Of a stretch of DNA of 64,000 bases, positions 9,834 to 20,644 are shown piece after piece. The stretch is from Anthonomus grandis grandis. Lineage: Eukaryota > Arthropoda > Insecta > Coleoptera > Curculionidae. The notes under the pieces are model-generated. The model made no database searches and had not been told where the DNA came from. It saw nothing but the letters and a program-made list of their open reading frames with translations. The stretch covers positions 22,710,785-22,774,784 of the forward strand of contig NC_065552.1 in NCBI RefSeq assembly GCF_022605725.1, written 5' to 3'. A program made the position numbers and the translations under genes. Position 1 is the stretch's first letter, and every line of letters begins with the position of its first letter.

Positions 9834-11688
9834 TAAGCTTTATACAGGAATCTCCGTGTGCGACTTTGACATCATTGCCTTCACCGAAACGTGCCTTCAA
9901 CCAGATATTCTCGACTCTGAATTGTGTCCAGAAACATTTAGAGTGCTCAGATCTGACAGACAGCTGGGTAGAGTGGCCGCTACTCGTGGTGGTGGCTGCT
10001 TGGTCGCAGCTTTTCACAACATCCACCTAGAGAGGGTTAACTTGGAAGACATCCTTAACTCCACACCACTTATAGATATTTTAGGTTGTAAGCTCACTTA
10101 TGGTTATTTTGTATTTTATTTATTTGTAATCTATGTCCCTCCTTGCACAAGCGAGAGAGACTTTGAGACCTTGTGTGAAACAATTAAGTTACTGGATCTG
10201 GTCTACACAAAACGCGTTATGATTGTTGGAGATTTTAATGTTCCGTCTTATCAGACAAGCGAAGCTAGCAGTGTCAAGTGCAAGCTTTTGACCAACCTAT
10301 GCGAGATCCTTGGTCTTAAGCAGTTTAACAATATTCAAAATGTTAATAATAGGCTTCTTGACTTGGTTTTTTCAAACTTCGACGTCAGTGTCATCAAAAG
10401 TATATCACCGCTTATTGATGAAGATTTGCATCATCCTGCTTGGACGATTTCTTTTAAATCGGCTTCCCCTCATAAATATAATCCTTCTATAAGTTTAAAT
10501 AATCTACAGCAGCTTAACTTCAGAAAAGCAGACTTTCCACTCATGTATAATTTATTGCTTGATGCAGACTGGTTGTCCATCTTGCAGTCTTCTGACATTG
10601 ACAGCGCTTGCAAGGAACTTTACAAAAGACTTGATTCAGCTTTTGCTGCTTCAGCATATTTAAAACAAGGAAGACGACGGCGATTTCCAGTATGGTTTTC
10701 AAAACAAATTAAATATTATCTATTCGTCATCATAATCATTTCTAATATCTTTAAGAAGGAAAAAGCATATCGTGATTATAGATCTTCTCCAACTGAATTT
10801 AATCTTTCCAGATACAACAGGCTTCGTCAGATAGTAAAATCTCAAGCCCGTGAGGCCTATAACTCATTTGTGACCCAAGCCGAGGAGAACATTGTCACTG
10901 ATCCCTTATCGTTTTGGTCTTTTGTTAGAGCTAAGAAAGGTCACTCTTCACTTCCGTCTATCACGTGCGATGCCAATGGTAATTCTTTTCAAGGAACAGG
11001 AAATATTGGGCCAGCTTTTGCCAAACTTTTTCAGAATGCCTATAAAGATCCAATCAACCTCGCAGAAACCTATCCTCCTTCTAATTTCTCAGACCTCATT
11101 GACATTCTTCCATCAATTACCACTGAGGAAATTATTGCTGCTAGTCGGAGACTAAAAAACAAGTTGACAGCCGGTCCAGATGGTGTTCCAAGTTTTGTGG
11201 CTAAAGACTGCATGTTTGTTCTTTGTCAGTCTTTATGTCATATTTTTAACCTTATTTTAAAAACTGGCAAATTTCCAGGCGTCTGGAAATGTGCTAAAGT
11301 AATACCAATTCACAAAAAAGACTATATAAACAGAATCAACAACTACCGACCTATCTCCATACTTTGCAATTTTTCCAAAACTTTTGAAACTATTGTTTAT
11401 AACAGAATTCTTCCTCAAGTTCAATTACTACTCTCTATAGATCAGCACGGTTTTATTCCTAAAAGGTCGTGCATCACTAACCTCTGTAATGTGACTCATT
11501 TTATTTCTTCAGCCCTCGATAGAAAAACTCAGGTTGATGTGGTGTATACTGATTTTAGTAAGGCTTTCGATCAGATAAATCATAGCATTCTGCTGGAAAA
11601 ACTGAACAAGCAATTCAACTTCTCAGAAAGGCTAATTTCGTTGCTTTCGTCATATCTTATTGAGCTTCTACAGTTTGTTGCAATTTAA
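9780..11688 (+). pseudogene. jockey-like ORF2: endonuclease and partial RT, lacking the catalytic palm
   Basis: The open frame begins at 9637, but recognisable ORF2 starts near 9787 with LRLCYQNVRGLRTKTDKLY. The endonuclease follows (DIIAFTETCL, MIVGDFNVPS). The RT region reads LKNKLTAGPDGVPSFVAKD, INNYRPISILCNFSKTFE, DQHGFIPKRSCITNL and motif A VVYTDFSKAFDQINH. It then ends at LLSSYLIELLQFVAI. Motifs B and C (the PQG box and FADD) are missing and a C-terminal tail follows directly, so about 150 or more RT residues were deleted. The frame is otherwise uninterrupted for 630 codons, which suggests a fairly young copy. Endonuclease histidine blocks look degraded. Confidence 0.85.
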
Positions 11689-11870
11689 TCTGCAATCTCT
11701 GGCCATGAGAAGAACAATTCATTTTGTAACATTCTTATGGAAGTTGGTCAATAATCAAATAAATTATCCTCCTCTCTTGAATGATATTCTATTTCATGTA
11801 CCACGATTTGCTTCTAGAGCAAATATCACTTTTGCTTTAGATCGCGCCAAAACTAACATTAGGTTTTAGG
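11660..11870 (+). pseudogene. C-terminal remnant of the jockey-like ORF2
   Basis: A short frame reads RRTIHFVTFLWKLVNNQIN, PPLLNDILFHVPRFASR and ANITFALDRAKTN, which resembles the region downstream of the RT thumb in jockey-like elements. It follows the truncated RT directly in another frame, marking the deletion junction near 11660-11690. Confidence 0.6.
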
Positions 11871-12439
11871 ATCCCGTATATCAAATGTGCAGAATTTTTA
11901 ATTCAGTATCATCAACCTGTGACATATTTGTATGCTCCATAAAGGATCTAGTTTTGTCTCTGACAAACCAATAGTTACCATAATTCCTTTTCTCTTCCTT
12001 TTTTCCCTTGTCCCATGAATCCCTTTCTTTATTCATTCTAATGTTAATTTACACCTCCTTTAATTTTGATATATACATGATGTTACTATAGTAATTTAAG
12101 TTTTCCTTATTTTTTTTTCTTTTTGTTATTTAATTTATAGTAATTTAATAGTTGTTTACACTTTCAAAACATTAATTGTAGATTTTCCTGTAACTGGGCT
12201 TTGCCTGTTGGAAAAAAAAACTGCTAAATAAAGTTTGCTGTTACTTTTTTATTTTTAATTTATGTAATTGCTTATTTAACTCAAAATAAATTTCATGGAT
12301 CTCACGGATTTCCTATTATCCTTTTTCCTATTATTTTCGTTCATGTAATTAATTATAGGTTAAGTTAATTAGCCCTCGGCTAGACTTCGCCTTTGTACAT
12401 TTTGGTATAATAAAGACATTATTTATTTATTTTTTTTTT

Positions 12440-13087
12440 AAATAGCAATGAGCTGAGAAAGTTTAAAGCATCATTTGGTGTTTTTAGGATTTATTTTTCA
12501 GAAAATCTTCTTTGACTTTGAGATATATTTAAAATTTAAACCCGACAGATGCATTAAAACAATGTCTGAACAAAATTTGCTGTAACTCATTTGCTGTTAT
12601 AATTAGAAATGCTTAAAATGCTAGGTGATTCTAATAGTGATGGATGAGAGAAGCTTAAAGGCTCATTTGGTATATTTGTAAGTTTTATTTAGAGGTTATT
12701 AGTTTTTGAGATATCCTCAAAACTTGGATTCGACAGATGGATTTAAGATTGGGGCTTAGCAAGATCTGGTGTCACATTTTTACTATTATATTTAGAAAGG
12801 TGATTCTAATAATAATAATAATTAATTCTAATAATAATAAGGTGGAAAAGTATAAAGATTTATTATGTGTTTTTATGAATTTTTAGGTCAATTATTAGTT
12901 TGTAGGATCTCTCCAAAATGTAGACCTGACATATGGCTTACTATCGTGGCTTAGCAAAATATGTTGCCACATTTTTTCTGATCGATGGCGGAAGTTTAAA
13001 TGTTCGTTTGGTATTTCTATAAATTTTTTAAAGAAATTATTAGTTTTTGAAATGTGTCAAAAATTTGGACACGACAGAGGCATTTAA
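12440..13087. repeat. satellite array, middle block
   Basis: Three to four diverged units. Repeated anchors GACAGATG/GACATATG occur at 12544, 12732, 12928 and 13073 (spacing 188, 196 and 145). The phrases ACATTTTTACTATTATATTTA and TGATTCTAAT, and a TTTAAAG...CATTTGGT block, repeat in the same order. The block ends at the RTE insertion site. Confidence 0.85.
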
Positions 13088-15924
13088 CTGTGAACCTCGA
13101 GGGAACCTGTAACCCCTAGAGGGCGGATAGGAGGATGCCTCCCAGATATAGGTGGTCGGAGGGAAATCAAATATCTCCCGCGATCCAACAGGTACTGCAG
13201 CATCTGTCCCAGAATAGGCTGCTGCAAATAGCGTCTGTTCCAAATTGGGCGGCTGAAGTAAAACTCGCCAACCCGCCTGGCAAGCGTGGCATTTAAATGC
13301 CAAAACCTTCCAAATGTCGAATTTTACAACAGTTATACCCCAGGCAAGTAGAGCTAGTGGCTCAGATTCTTGCAATGACTTGTCAGTCTGCCTCATGGAT
13401 TCTGGGGGAGGCAAAAGTTCGATGAGAGAAACAAGACAAAAGCGATGAAATTCAAAATCTAAAAGATACTAAATCTGACTTACAACATCGGAACGCTGAA
13501 ACTTCAAGAACATATGGAACGATTAGAGGAGGATCTTCAACATATAAAATAAGACATCCTGGAATTGAGCAAAACAAGATCAAGAGGAGAACTGGCTACT
13601 GGTTTGAAGTCTGAACACTTATTATATTAAAATAACTCAGAAACAGACCGTAGCAATAATGGTAAACAAACATCTGAAGTACAGAATAACAAAAATGCAA
13701 ACCATATCACCACGTGTAATCTACATTGTATTAAAAATTAATAAAAAATACAATATACAAATAATACATACGCACCAACCAGCCATCAGAAGAAGACGAA
13801 GAAGTGGGACAACTATATGAAGATATAACAACAGCAAAAAATAAAGAAATTGCTAGATACGTGTTAATCACTTTAACGCCAAAATCGGTATCCCAAATAT
13901 AGGCAAATTTGGACTAGGTCATAAAAACGCTACAGGAGAAGTGTTGATAAATTATTGTCAAAATGAAAACCTGTTCTGTAAAAACCTTTTTTTTCCAGAT
14001 AAACGAGATCGATTATATCATCACTAACCAAAAAGATCTCCGTTAAGACGTTGGTGTACTTAATCGATTTGACACCGGAAGTGATCATTAAATTGTCAGA
14101 GCAATTATGCAATTAAACACCGGATTTAAAAGAATAAAATTAATTTGAAAAAAACGGTTTCAAATAACAAATATTATCTTAATTCGAAAAATAAGAAAGA
14201 ACTTTCAGCAGATCCTTAATACTACAATGAGGGATACTAAAGAAATGAGTCATATGAAAATAAAGTAAATCCTCGAGAAAATTTTGTACAAAACAAAAGG
14301 GAAGTACCAGTAAAATTAGTCCTAAGACACAAAAGTTAACAGAAAAAATCAGAAAAATTAATCGAGAAACTATGCTCTATACAGAAATAAACAAGGAAAT
14401 TTACCGAATTGTCAGGAAGGATTTACGAGATTACAAAACAAAGCTCATAAAGAACACTATAGAAAACAACAAAAACATGAAGGTGAATTGGACAGACAGT
14501 TTGGATTTTAAATCCAAGGATCGAGGTCGAAGGTCGAGGATCACTAAAATAAAAGACATATTATATGGTCTTGTGGTGAATGGACGTGAAGAAATAATTA
14601 CTGCTGTTTAGGATTTCTATAAAGAACTATACAGCTCAAGGGTAAATAACCAACAATATAGTAGAAGAGTGATTCAAAACGTAGGATCAGAAGAAATCCC
14701 TGAAATAAACTCCGACGAACTGATAAGGGCACTCAAATGAAAAATAGAAAGAGCCCGGGCAAAGACCGGGTTACTAGTGAAATGTTTAAAATTAGTGGAG
14801 ATATCGTGCATGAAAGCGTTTTAGTGCTGCTGAGCGTTGCTTGTTGGAAGCGAGAATTCCAGACAAGTAAAATAAAGCGGAAGTTATCCTGTTGTATAAT
14901 AAAGGAGATCGAAATAACATTAAAAACGTTAATTGATATAAGTTGTCAACCAAGATAATTACAAATAGACTATCACAATCAGTTAAGAAATAATGACCGA
15001 TAATATCCATATCGTAAGAGGAGTAGGTCAGAGAGACAATTTCCCTTAAATTGTTCATTTTAACATTGAAAGACGTATTTAAGAAGTTGGCCTGGCAAAA
15101 TAGAGGACTTAAGATTGATGGCGTATACCCCAGCCATTTACGATTTGCAGACGACATAGTCATTATCAGTAACTCCGCCGAAGAACTTAATATCATGCTT
15201 CAAGAACTACATGATGCATCTTCACAACTTAAATTAAAAATTAACCTAACTAAAACCAAAATAATGAGCCCTTAAAACATTGAAGTAAGGGTCGACAACA
15301 GAATATTGGAAAACGTATTCGACTATGTATACTTAGGACACAAAATTAAGTTAGAAAACCAAACTCTTGAAATCTTCAGAAGAGTAAGCCTCGGCTGGGT
15401 AGCATTTGGTAAATTAGGATTTATACTAAAATCTCAGAAACTCCCTATAAATCTTAAAAAGAAAAGTGTTGATTCGTGCATATAGTCCTTACATATGGTT
15501 TAGAAACAATGGCATTAACCAGTAAATCGACTAATAAGCTCCAAGTAACACAGAGGGCAATGAAGAAAGCTATGCTCGGCATAAGCTTAAGAAGTAGAGC
15601 CCGAAATGAGGAAATCCGGAGAAGAAGAAAAGTGTCGTATTAACAAGTATTAAGTTGCGCGGTTAAAATGGCGATGGGCTGGTCATATTGTAAGGCAAGA
15701 TCTAGATAGATAGAGTAACAGAATACTGGTTTGGCAACCAAGAGAGACTAGGAGAAATGTAGGAAGACCTTAAAGACGGTGACGATACGACATTCAGGGA
15801 ATCGAAGAAAAAGGATCGGAGGACTGGATCCAGACTGCTATGAACAGAGAGAAGTGGAAAAATTTGGAAGAGACCTATATTCAGGAGTAGATTAGTACAG
15901 GCTAAGAAAGAAGAAAAAGAAGAT
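13088..15924 (+). mobile_element. full-length RTE-clade retrotransposon with 8 bp target duplication
   Basis: The element lies between two copies of GCATTTAA (13080-13087 and 15925-15932), both in register with the satellite unit. The 5' part has the leader typical of this group (CCTCGAGGGAACCTG... near 13096), followed by endonuclease, RT and C-terminal domain, and it ends in an AAGAAAGAAGAAAAAGAAG tail. Length 2.84 kb fits a complete RTE copy. Coding is broken in many places. Confidence 0.85.
13790..15895 (+). pseudogene. RTE endonuclease-reverse transcriptase, decayed
   Basis: Endonuclease traces include APTSHQKKTKKW near 13770 and EIDYIITNQKDL near 14005, then RFDTGSDH around 14075. The linker spans 14370-14610. 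RT blocks are MKNRKSPGKDRVTSEMFK (14737), GDRNN with IIKN/ITNRLSQ (14900-14980), and the palm LRFADDIVIISNSAEELN (about 15147), where catalytic FADD is intact. The thumb follows (LGHKIKLENQ; TQRAMKKAMLGISLR near 15555), then a degraded C-terminal domain to TYIQE near 15880. Numerous frameshifts and stops. The intact FADD inside a broken gene suggests ordinary decay after insertion. Confidence 0.85.
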
Positions 15925-16745
15925 GCATTTAAGATTGTTGCCCAGCAAAATCTGCTGCCACATTTTTGGTGTTACATTGAGAAAGATGATTCTAATTCTA
16001 ATCGCCATTGATGGGTGGGAAAAACTTAAAAAATGATTTAGTATGTCCTAAAAAGTGAAAAAGTATGTCCTAGTATGAAATTTTTTGAGAAATTGACTTG
16101 TTTGCTGTTCAAAATAAGAAGGTAGCCTCACCGGTGTCACAAAGGAAATATCTAAAGGTGTATTTAATGTTTATAAATTTTTTTGAGAAATCTTTAAATT
16201 TATAAGCTATTTCTTAAAATTTGGAGCCGATAGATGGATTTAAGATTGTGGCATAGCAAGATCTGGTGTCACATTTTTGATAGCAAATTTAGGAAAGTGA
16301 TTCTAATAAAGACGGATGTGGAAACCTTAAAGGTTCATTCGATATTTCTATGATTCTTTTAAATAATTGGTTTTTGAGATATCTAAAAAATTTAGACCTA
16401 ACAGATGAATTTAAGATTGTAGCTTAGGAAAATCTACTATTATTCAAGAGGGTGATTATAAAAGTGATATTATGTCGGGTAAGCATTAAGATTCAATTAA
16501 TGTTTCTCTGAGTATTCTTGAAAAATGATTAGTGTTTTAAATATTTTTAAAATGTAAACTTAAATAAAATTTGGTGTAACTTGTTTGCTGTTATAATTAA
16601 AAAAGTAATTTCAACTAATTTCAACAGTTTCAGGTAGGAAAAGCTTAGAGGTTTATTTGATAATTTTATGAACTTTTTGAGAAAATAGTTGTTTGTAATA
16701 TCTCTAAAATTTGATAGACAGATTTAACATTGTGGCTTAGCAAAC
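15925..16745. repeat. satellite array, right block
   Basis: Four to five diverged units resume exactly at the RTE target duplication (GCATTTAAGATTGTTGCC). Anchors are at 15923, 16229, 16400 and 16717, with ATTTAAGATTGTGGCATAGC and close variants. Similarity fades near 16745. Confidence 0.8.
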
Positions 16746-17276
16746 CCTGGTATGAGATGAAGTAAAACGTCCTCTCCAGTAGCCTCAGGTGTTGATTGTC
16801 TGACCTGAAGATAAAGGGGAGAGTCAAGGATGGATAGCTGGCCGTTGGCTTTGGCAACTTGGGTCCTGGCACGTTATTTCTATGTATTCAATTCTAAATA
16901 ATTGGCGCATCATCTGATGGTGGTTTCCCATTTCAAAGGGTCAGATCGGCCTTCCTTTCTTTTAGAAAAGACTATTATCTGAGTATTCACGATCATTCCA
17001 TCTAGGAAAACAAACTGTTTGTTGGTATTTATAGTAGGTCGCGCATTAAAATGTTAGGAAAGTAATGGGGTAGACGGAAACTGCTATACTTATTGAGTGG
17101 CAGGTAAACGCAAACCCGTTAGGATTAATACGAAACAATCATTTATTATTCCACATCTTCTCAAAAGCCTTGCCAATATCATGAAACACAGCCCCACTGT
17201 GCAATCGATGATTTGCAGGACAAATTTGGAACACAAGTCGGGTATTTTGAGTAAATAATATTATATGTATAATATA
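16746..17276 (-). pseudogene. possible RT fragment, very degraded
   Basis: On the minus strand near 17160-17190 a frame reads VFHDIGKAFEKM, resembling RT motif A (LDIxKAFDxV). Nothing else in this stretch can be aligned with confidence by eye; an open frame at 16666-16872 has no known motif. I regard this as a possible retrotransposon scrap only. Confidence 0.3.
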
Positions 17277-17310
17277 ATAAGTCTTCTTTCATTGCTGAGA
17301 GAAGACTTAT
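17277..17310. repeat. 11 bp perfect stem-loop
   Basis: ATAAGTCTTCT at 17277-17287 is followed after 12 bases by its exact complement AGAAGACTTAT at 17300-17310. Function unknown; it could be a transposon footprint or chance. Confidence 0.6.
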
Positions 17311-18050
17311 TTTTATTGATTAGGAAAGTGCGAGGATTAAATTAGGACTAGGATGAATAGAACTAATAGGATTTATTACTAACCTGGACCCTAAGATAAC
17401 ATATGGTTGAGGATTTAGATTTGACTTGACTGGTGTCAATAAATATAGGATTTTTTTTTAAGTTCATACTACATCGAAGACTTGAGCTTACTCAGTTGTG
17501 AAGTTGGTGTTTTTGGTCCCAGCTTTGAAGGTACTATCAAGACTAGAAAACTGCCACTAGAACTACAGGTATCTGAAAATCTTCACTTTCATTCGTAAAC
17601 AAGATTTATATGTAAGACCCATACAGACATTCATATTTGTAAAATCAGGATTAAGACATATATATTACTACTTGCTGGTAAAAAAGGTGTAAGGCTGGCT
17701 TAGAATATTGAGTAAAATCTTGTCCCGGAAATTCCGGAAAATGCCAAATTTTTTGATAATTTGACTTAAGGCAAGATATCTCAAATTATAGATTTAAGAA
17801 GAATTTTTATGACCTTTCATTCTGAAAACTAGACATGAATTCGCCGCAACATAGTCTTCTTTTACCAGGAAAAAAATTACATCCAAGACATTTTTCCCAA
17901 CAAAGCCTAACGTGTTCAATATATTTTCTTCTTTTACATTCTAAACAAAAAACCAATATAACAATGATCAAAGGAAACAAATACAATAAAGGTCCACCCC
18001 CAAAAAACCTTATTCAATAAAGATGTTAAAAAAAAAACTAAACAAAAGCT
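17311..18050. other. AT-rich stretch, no gene seen
   Basis: No recognisable protein motif on either strand. The open frame at 17835-18020 is lysine- and asparagine-rich and looks like chance. Confidence 0.45.
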
Positions 18051-18700
18051 TAAAATCTATTTCATTTATAACGGTTAACCATCAATTTGCCCCCTGGTTG
18101 GTTTGAAAACTAACCACCATGTCAACCGTATTGTGCCAGTGTGTCCTATAGTATTTTACCTATACTCTGACAAAGGGACGTCGCGATACCAAATGCACGA
18201 AAAAATTACGTGTTATCCGATATATTCTTTTAATATATTCGCCATTATTCTCACATGTAAGGGTATACGAGAGTCATGGATGGTGGATGCCATATTGAAT
18301 TTTGAGCACGGGGTGGATGCATTTTTTGTAGGGGCAGTCAGAGTAAAATGAGACGATTTTTTTCAATTACTAATAATTATAAGATAAATAACCATTTTAT
18401 GTCAAATTATACGTTTTTTAATAATCCGTCGTGCATATTTTATTCTCGTACTTAAACATAGGAAGTCGTATGTAGTTCTCTTATTTCTACACCGCCATGG
18501 TAAGAAATAAATTTTGCAACGTGGGTACGACACGAAACTCGAACATATAAACACGAAAATAGCGTTTAAGATGTTATCGGCCCTGTTATTTATCCTGCTG
18601 AAAAGATATTGTTCCATTTGAACGCCATATATGTAAAATCACGCCGCTCTGTGTGGTTCTACTTGATAAAATTATGGCTACCTACGCGTCATGTTACATT
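18051..18700. other. more balanced-composition block with no recognised gene
   Basis: This 650 bp has clearly more G and C and more complex sequence than its flanks (for example AAAGGGACGTCGCGATACC near 18170). No transposon motif is visible, and open frames of 71-82 residues on each strand have no family resemblance. It could be single-copy host sequence such as a conserved non-coding element. Confidence 0.3.
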
Positions 18701-18935
18701 ATTTGGTAAGGCAATTAGGTAGATATGTATGTATTGTTACCTGGAAAAATCGACGAAACAATAGAAAATTATTTTTTATGGTGTACGATGGAACTGGAGT
18801 ATTCTCAGCTATTCTCTCGTATTGTTGGAGAGAAAATTACATCCCAATATGGGACGATAACTTTGTGTTTCAAATTCGTTTTTTAAATAAGACAAAAATA
18901 GAAAATAAGGCTGCAAATAATAAATGTTCCAGCCA

Positions 18936-18976
18936 AATCAAATCAAATCAAATCAAATCAAAATAATAATAATAAC
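18936..18976. repeat. microsatellites: ATCAA pentamer run and AAT run
   Basis: Five tandem AAATC units at about 18936-18961 are followed by four AAT units to 18976. This may be a retroelement tail, but no element is identified beside it. Confidence 0.8.
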
Positions 18977-19194
18977 TTTTAAATTTATGATATAAGATTA
19001 TATCGATTGCAGCCGAGTAGTAGCAGATCTCGAGCATCCGCATTTTTCTAACTGTGTATATCTGGTAATTATGCATATTCATAATTTATGCATTGATGCA
19101 TATGACATATTTTGAGTAAGTTTAATAGTGTATTTCCATTAATCTTACCCAAATAAGGCCAATGTAAATCGCAATTAATTATGATTGGTAAACA
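18977..19194. other. AT-rich flank, nothing recognised
   Basis: No coding or RNA signal. It holds short direct repeats around ATGCATATTCATAATTTATG (19070-19110). Confidence 0.4.
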
Positions 19195-20644
19195 ACTACT
19201 CAACCATATCTAAGTGGCCGATCATATGCGCGAGTCAGTGTGTAACAGGGATAAAAAACGATAAACCTAATACAAAATTTTAAATTTCCATGACTTTGAC
19301 TGAGTTAACACTGGGCATATTTTAGTCGTGAAATTGGCGAATTTACGTTACTTTTAGTAAGATTTTAAAATAAATATAATATCTATTATAGTAAATAGAA
19401 TTCAATTAAAGTAGATAAAATGTATTGTTTTGTTTTTGAATTGCTTGGCAATAAATCTTAAATATAAAACATTCATAACATACAGAGATCATTTTCTATT
19501 TATGATTGTAAATGAAAGATTTTCTATTTATTATGTGGAAATAAAATAGAGGTAAACATGTTTTACTCTGTTTGTAGTTAATTTTTTATGCTAAATTCGG
19601 ATATAATGTATTTATCTAATAAATAAATAACAGAATATTATTTAGAAAATCCATATATAATTTTACCGTCAAATAATGGTCAACAAAGGGCAAAATAAAA
19701 TTATTTACAAATATAATATATATTTTAAAATAAAATTTACAAATTATAGGTTTTGTCCTCTTCGATGGTTAAGTTTTGTGTTCCATAATTCTCCTTATGT
19801 TCCAGACAATTCACTATTTTGTTCAAAATTTGTATGACTGTCTGATTTACTATCAGTTTTACCAACATTAATAAGAAGCTGATCGGTTGTCAATGGGTTT
19901 TTTTGTCAATTTTTTTTGCATGCGCACTATTTATCTTATGCAAAACCATTCTTGTATTTCCGCTTTCCTTGATAAGGTTGTTGGTGTTTTTTCTAGCACT
20001 TTTCGATTGTTTTGACATTTTGTCCAACAGAAATCAATTTTGTGGACTTCTTTACGGAGAGTCTCTTTACATCTTCGATACCGGTATCTTTAACTAATTT
20101 TTTGTGAATTGTTTTTAATGTAGAAACAGCCTTTGTCTTCAGATAATGATAAATAATAGTTTTCCATAAAATTCTTAAATCTGCACCGTGAAAAAAAGTT
20201 TTAATGCTTCTGTTTCGGTTTGTTTTTTTGGGGGTTGATAATAATGTTGACTGTAATTTATAGATAGATTAGTATTTACATTTAAGGAAACATTTATTAG
20301 AAAATAACTTCTTGGAGGAATATTGACCTCTCTACCCAATGATTCAGTTTCCATAAAATTTAATACATTGCATATAATTTATTCTCGACTTTGACCAATT
20401 AATAATTTATTTTTGCTCTTACTTTTAAGAGACATTTTAAAATTAATAAGTTTTGAAAATAGACAGAAAAACCAGTTACTATCACTTAATTGAACTCGAA
20501 TATGTTACTCGTCTATAACACTACGGTGTAAACTAATAAGCCTCTACGACCGGAGTTCTTTAAATGAGCTACTGTCTTAGTCAAAGGGTTTTGCCACTAT
20601 GCATTAACATTTCATCGGCCACTTGGATATGGCTAAGTTGTAGT
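19195..20644 (-). mobile_element. decayed DNA transposon with inverted ends and IS630/Tc1-like transposase relic
   Basis: The sequence ACTACTCAACCATATCTAAG... at 19195-19222 is matched in reverse complement at 20614-20644 (about 28-31 bp with a few changes; the core CATATC/TAAGTGGCCGAT is shared). Between them the minus strand holds a transposase relic. Element length about 1.45 kb is short for the 430-residue relative at 45 kb, and the catalytic core is missing, so this is an internally deleted, decayed copy. Because the terminal repeats differ from those at 44688/46732, it is a separate family. Confidence 0.55.
19750..20215 (-). pseudogene. transposase relic resembling the 45 kb DD82E-type protein
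   Basis: Minus-strand frames read KAVSTLKTIHKKLVKDTGIE, then after a frameshift CKETLRKEVHKIDFCWTKC followed by QNNRKVL. These align in order with residues 100-150 of the intact transposase at 45020 (EISTLDKILMELGRDDSIP, KLLWKTFKNMDFAWEKHNRK). A C-terminal piece near 19855 (TDQLLINVGKTDSKSDS) aligns with its acidic tail (IDQTVDPLIIMSRGDDSS). The DDE core between the two is absent. Similarity is by eye and moderate, but collinear at both ends. Confidence 0.5.

Larger units (their letters stand above)
9320..12435 (+). mobile_element. jockey-like non-LTR retrotransposon with internal deletion
   Basis: Plus-strand element carrying the tail of ORF1, an endonuclease, part of the RT, a C-terminal remnant, and a 3' region ending GGGCTTTGCCTGTTGG plus AATAAAG near 12230. 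A second 3' tail (GGCTAGACTTCGCC near 12380, then AATAAAGACATTATTTATT) follows at 12300-12435. It interrupts the satellite array, which resumes near 12440. The exact 5' boundary is not clear; I place it where satellite similarity ends, near 9310-9320. Confidence 0.7.

Noticed and set aside
16905..16935. GCATCATCTGATGG, which looks like a hammerhead box
   Set aside because: No GAAA box or helix II at the right distance on either strand.
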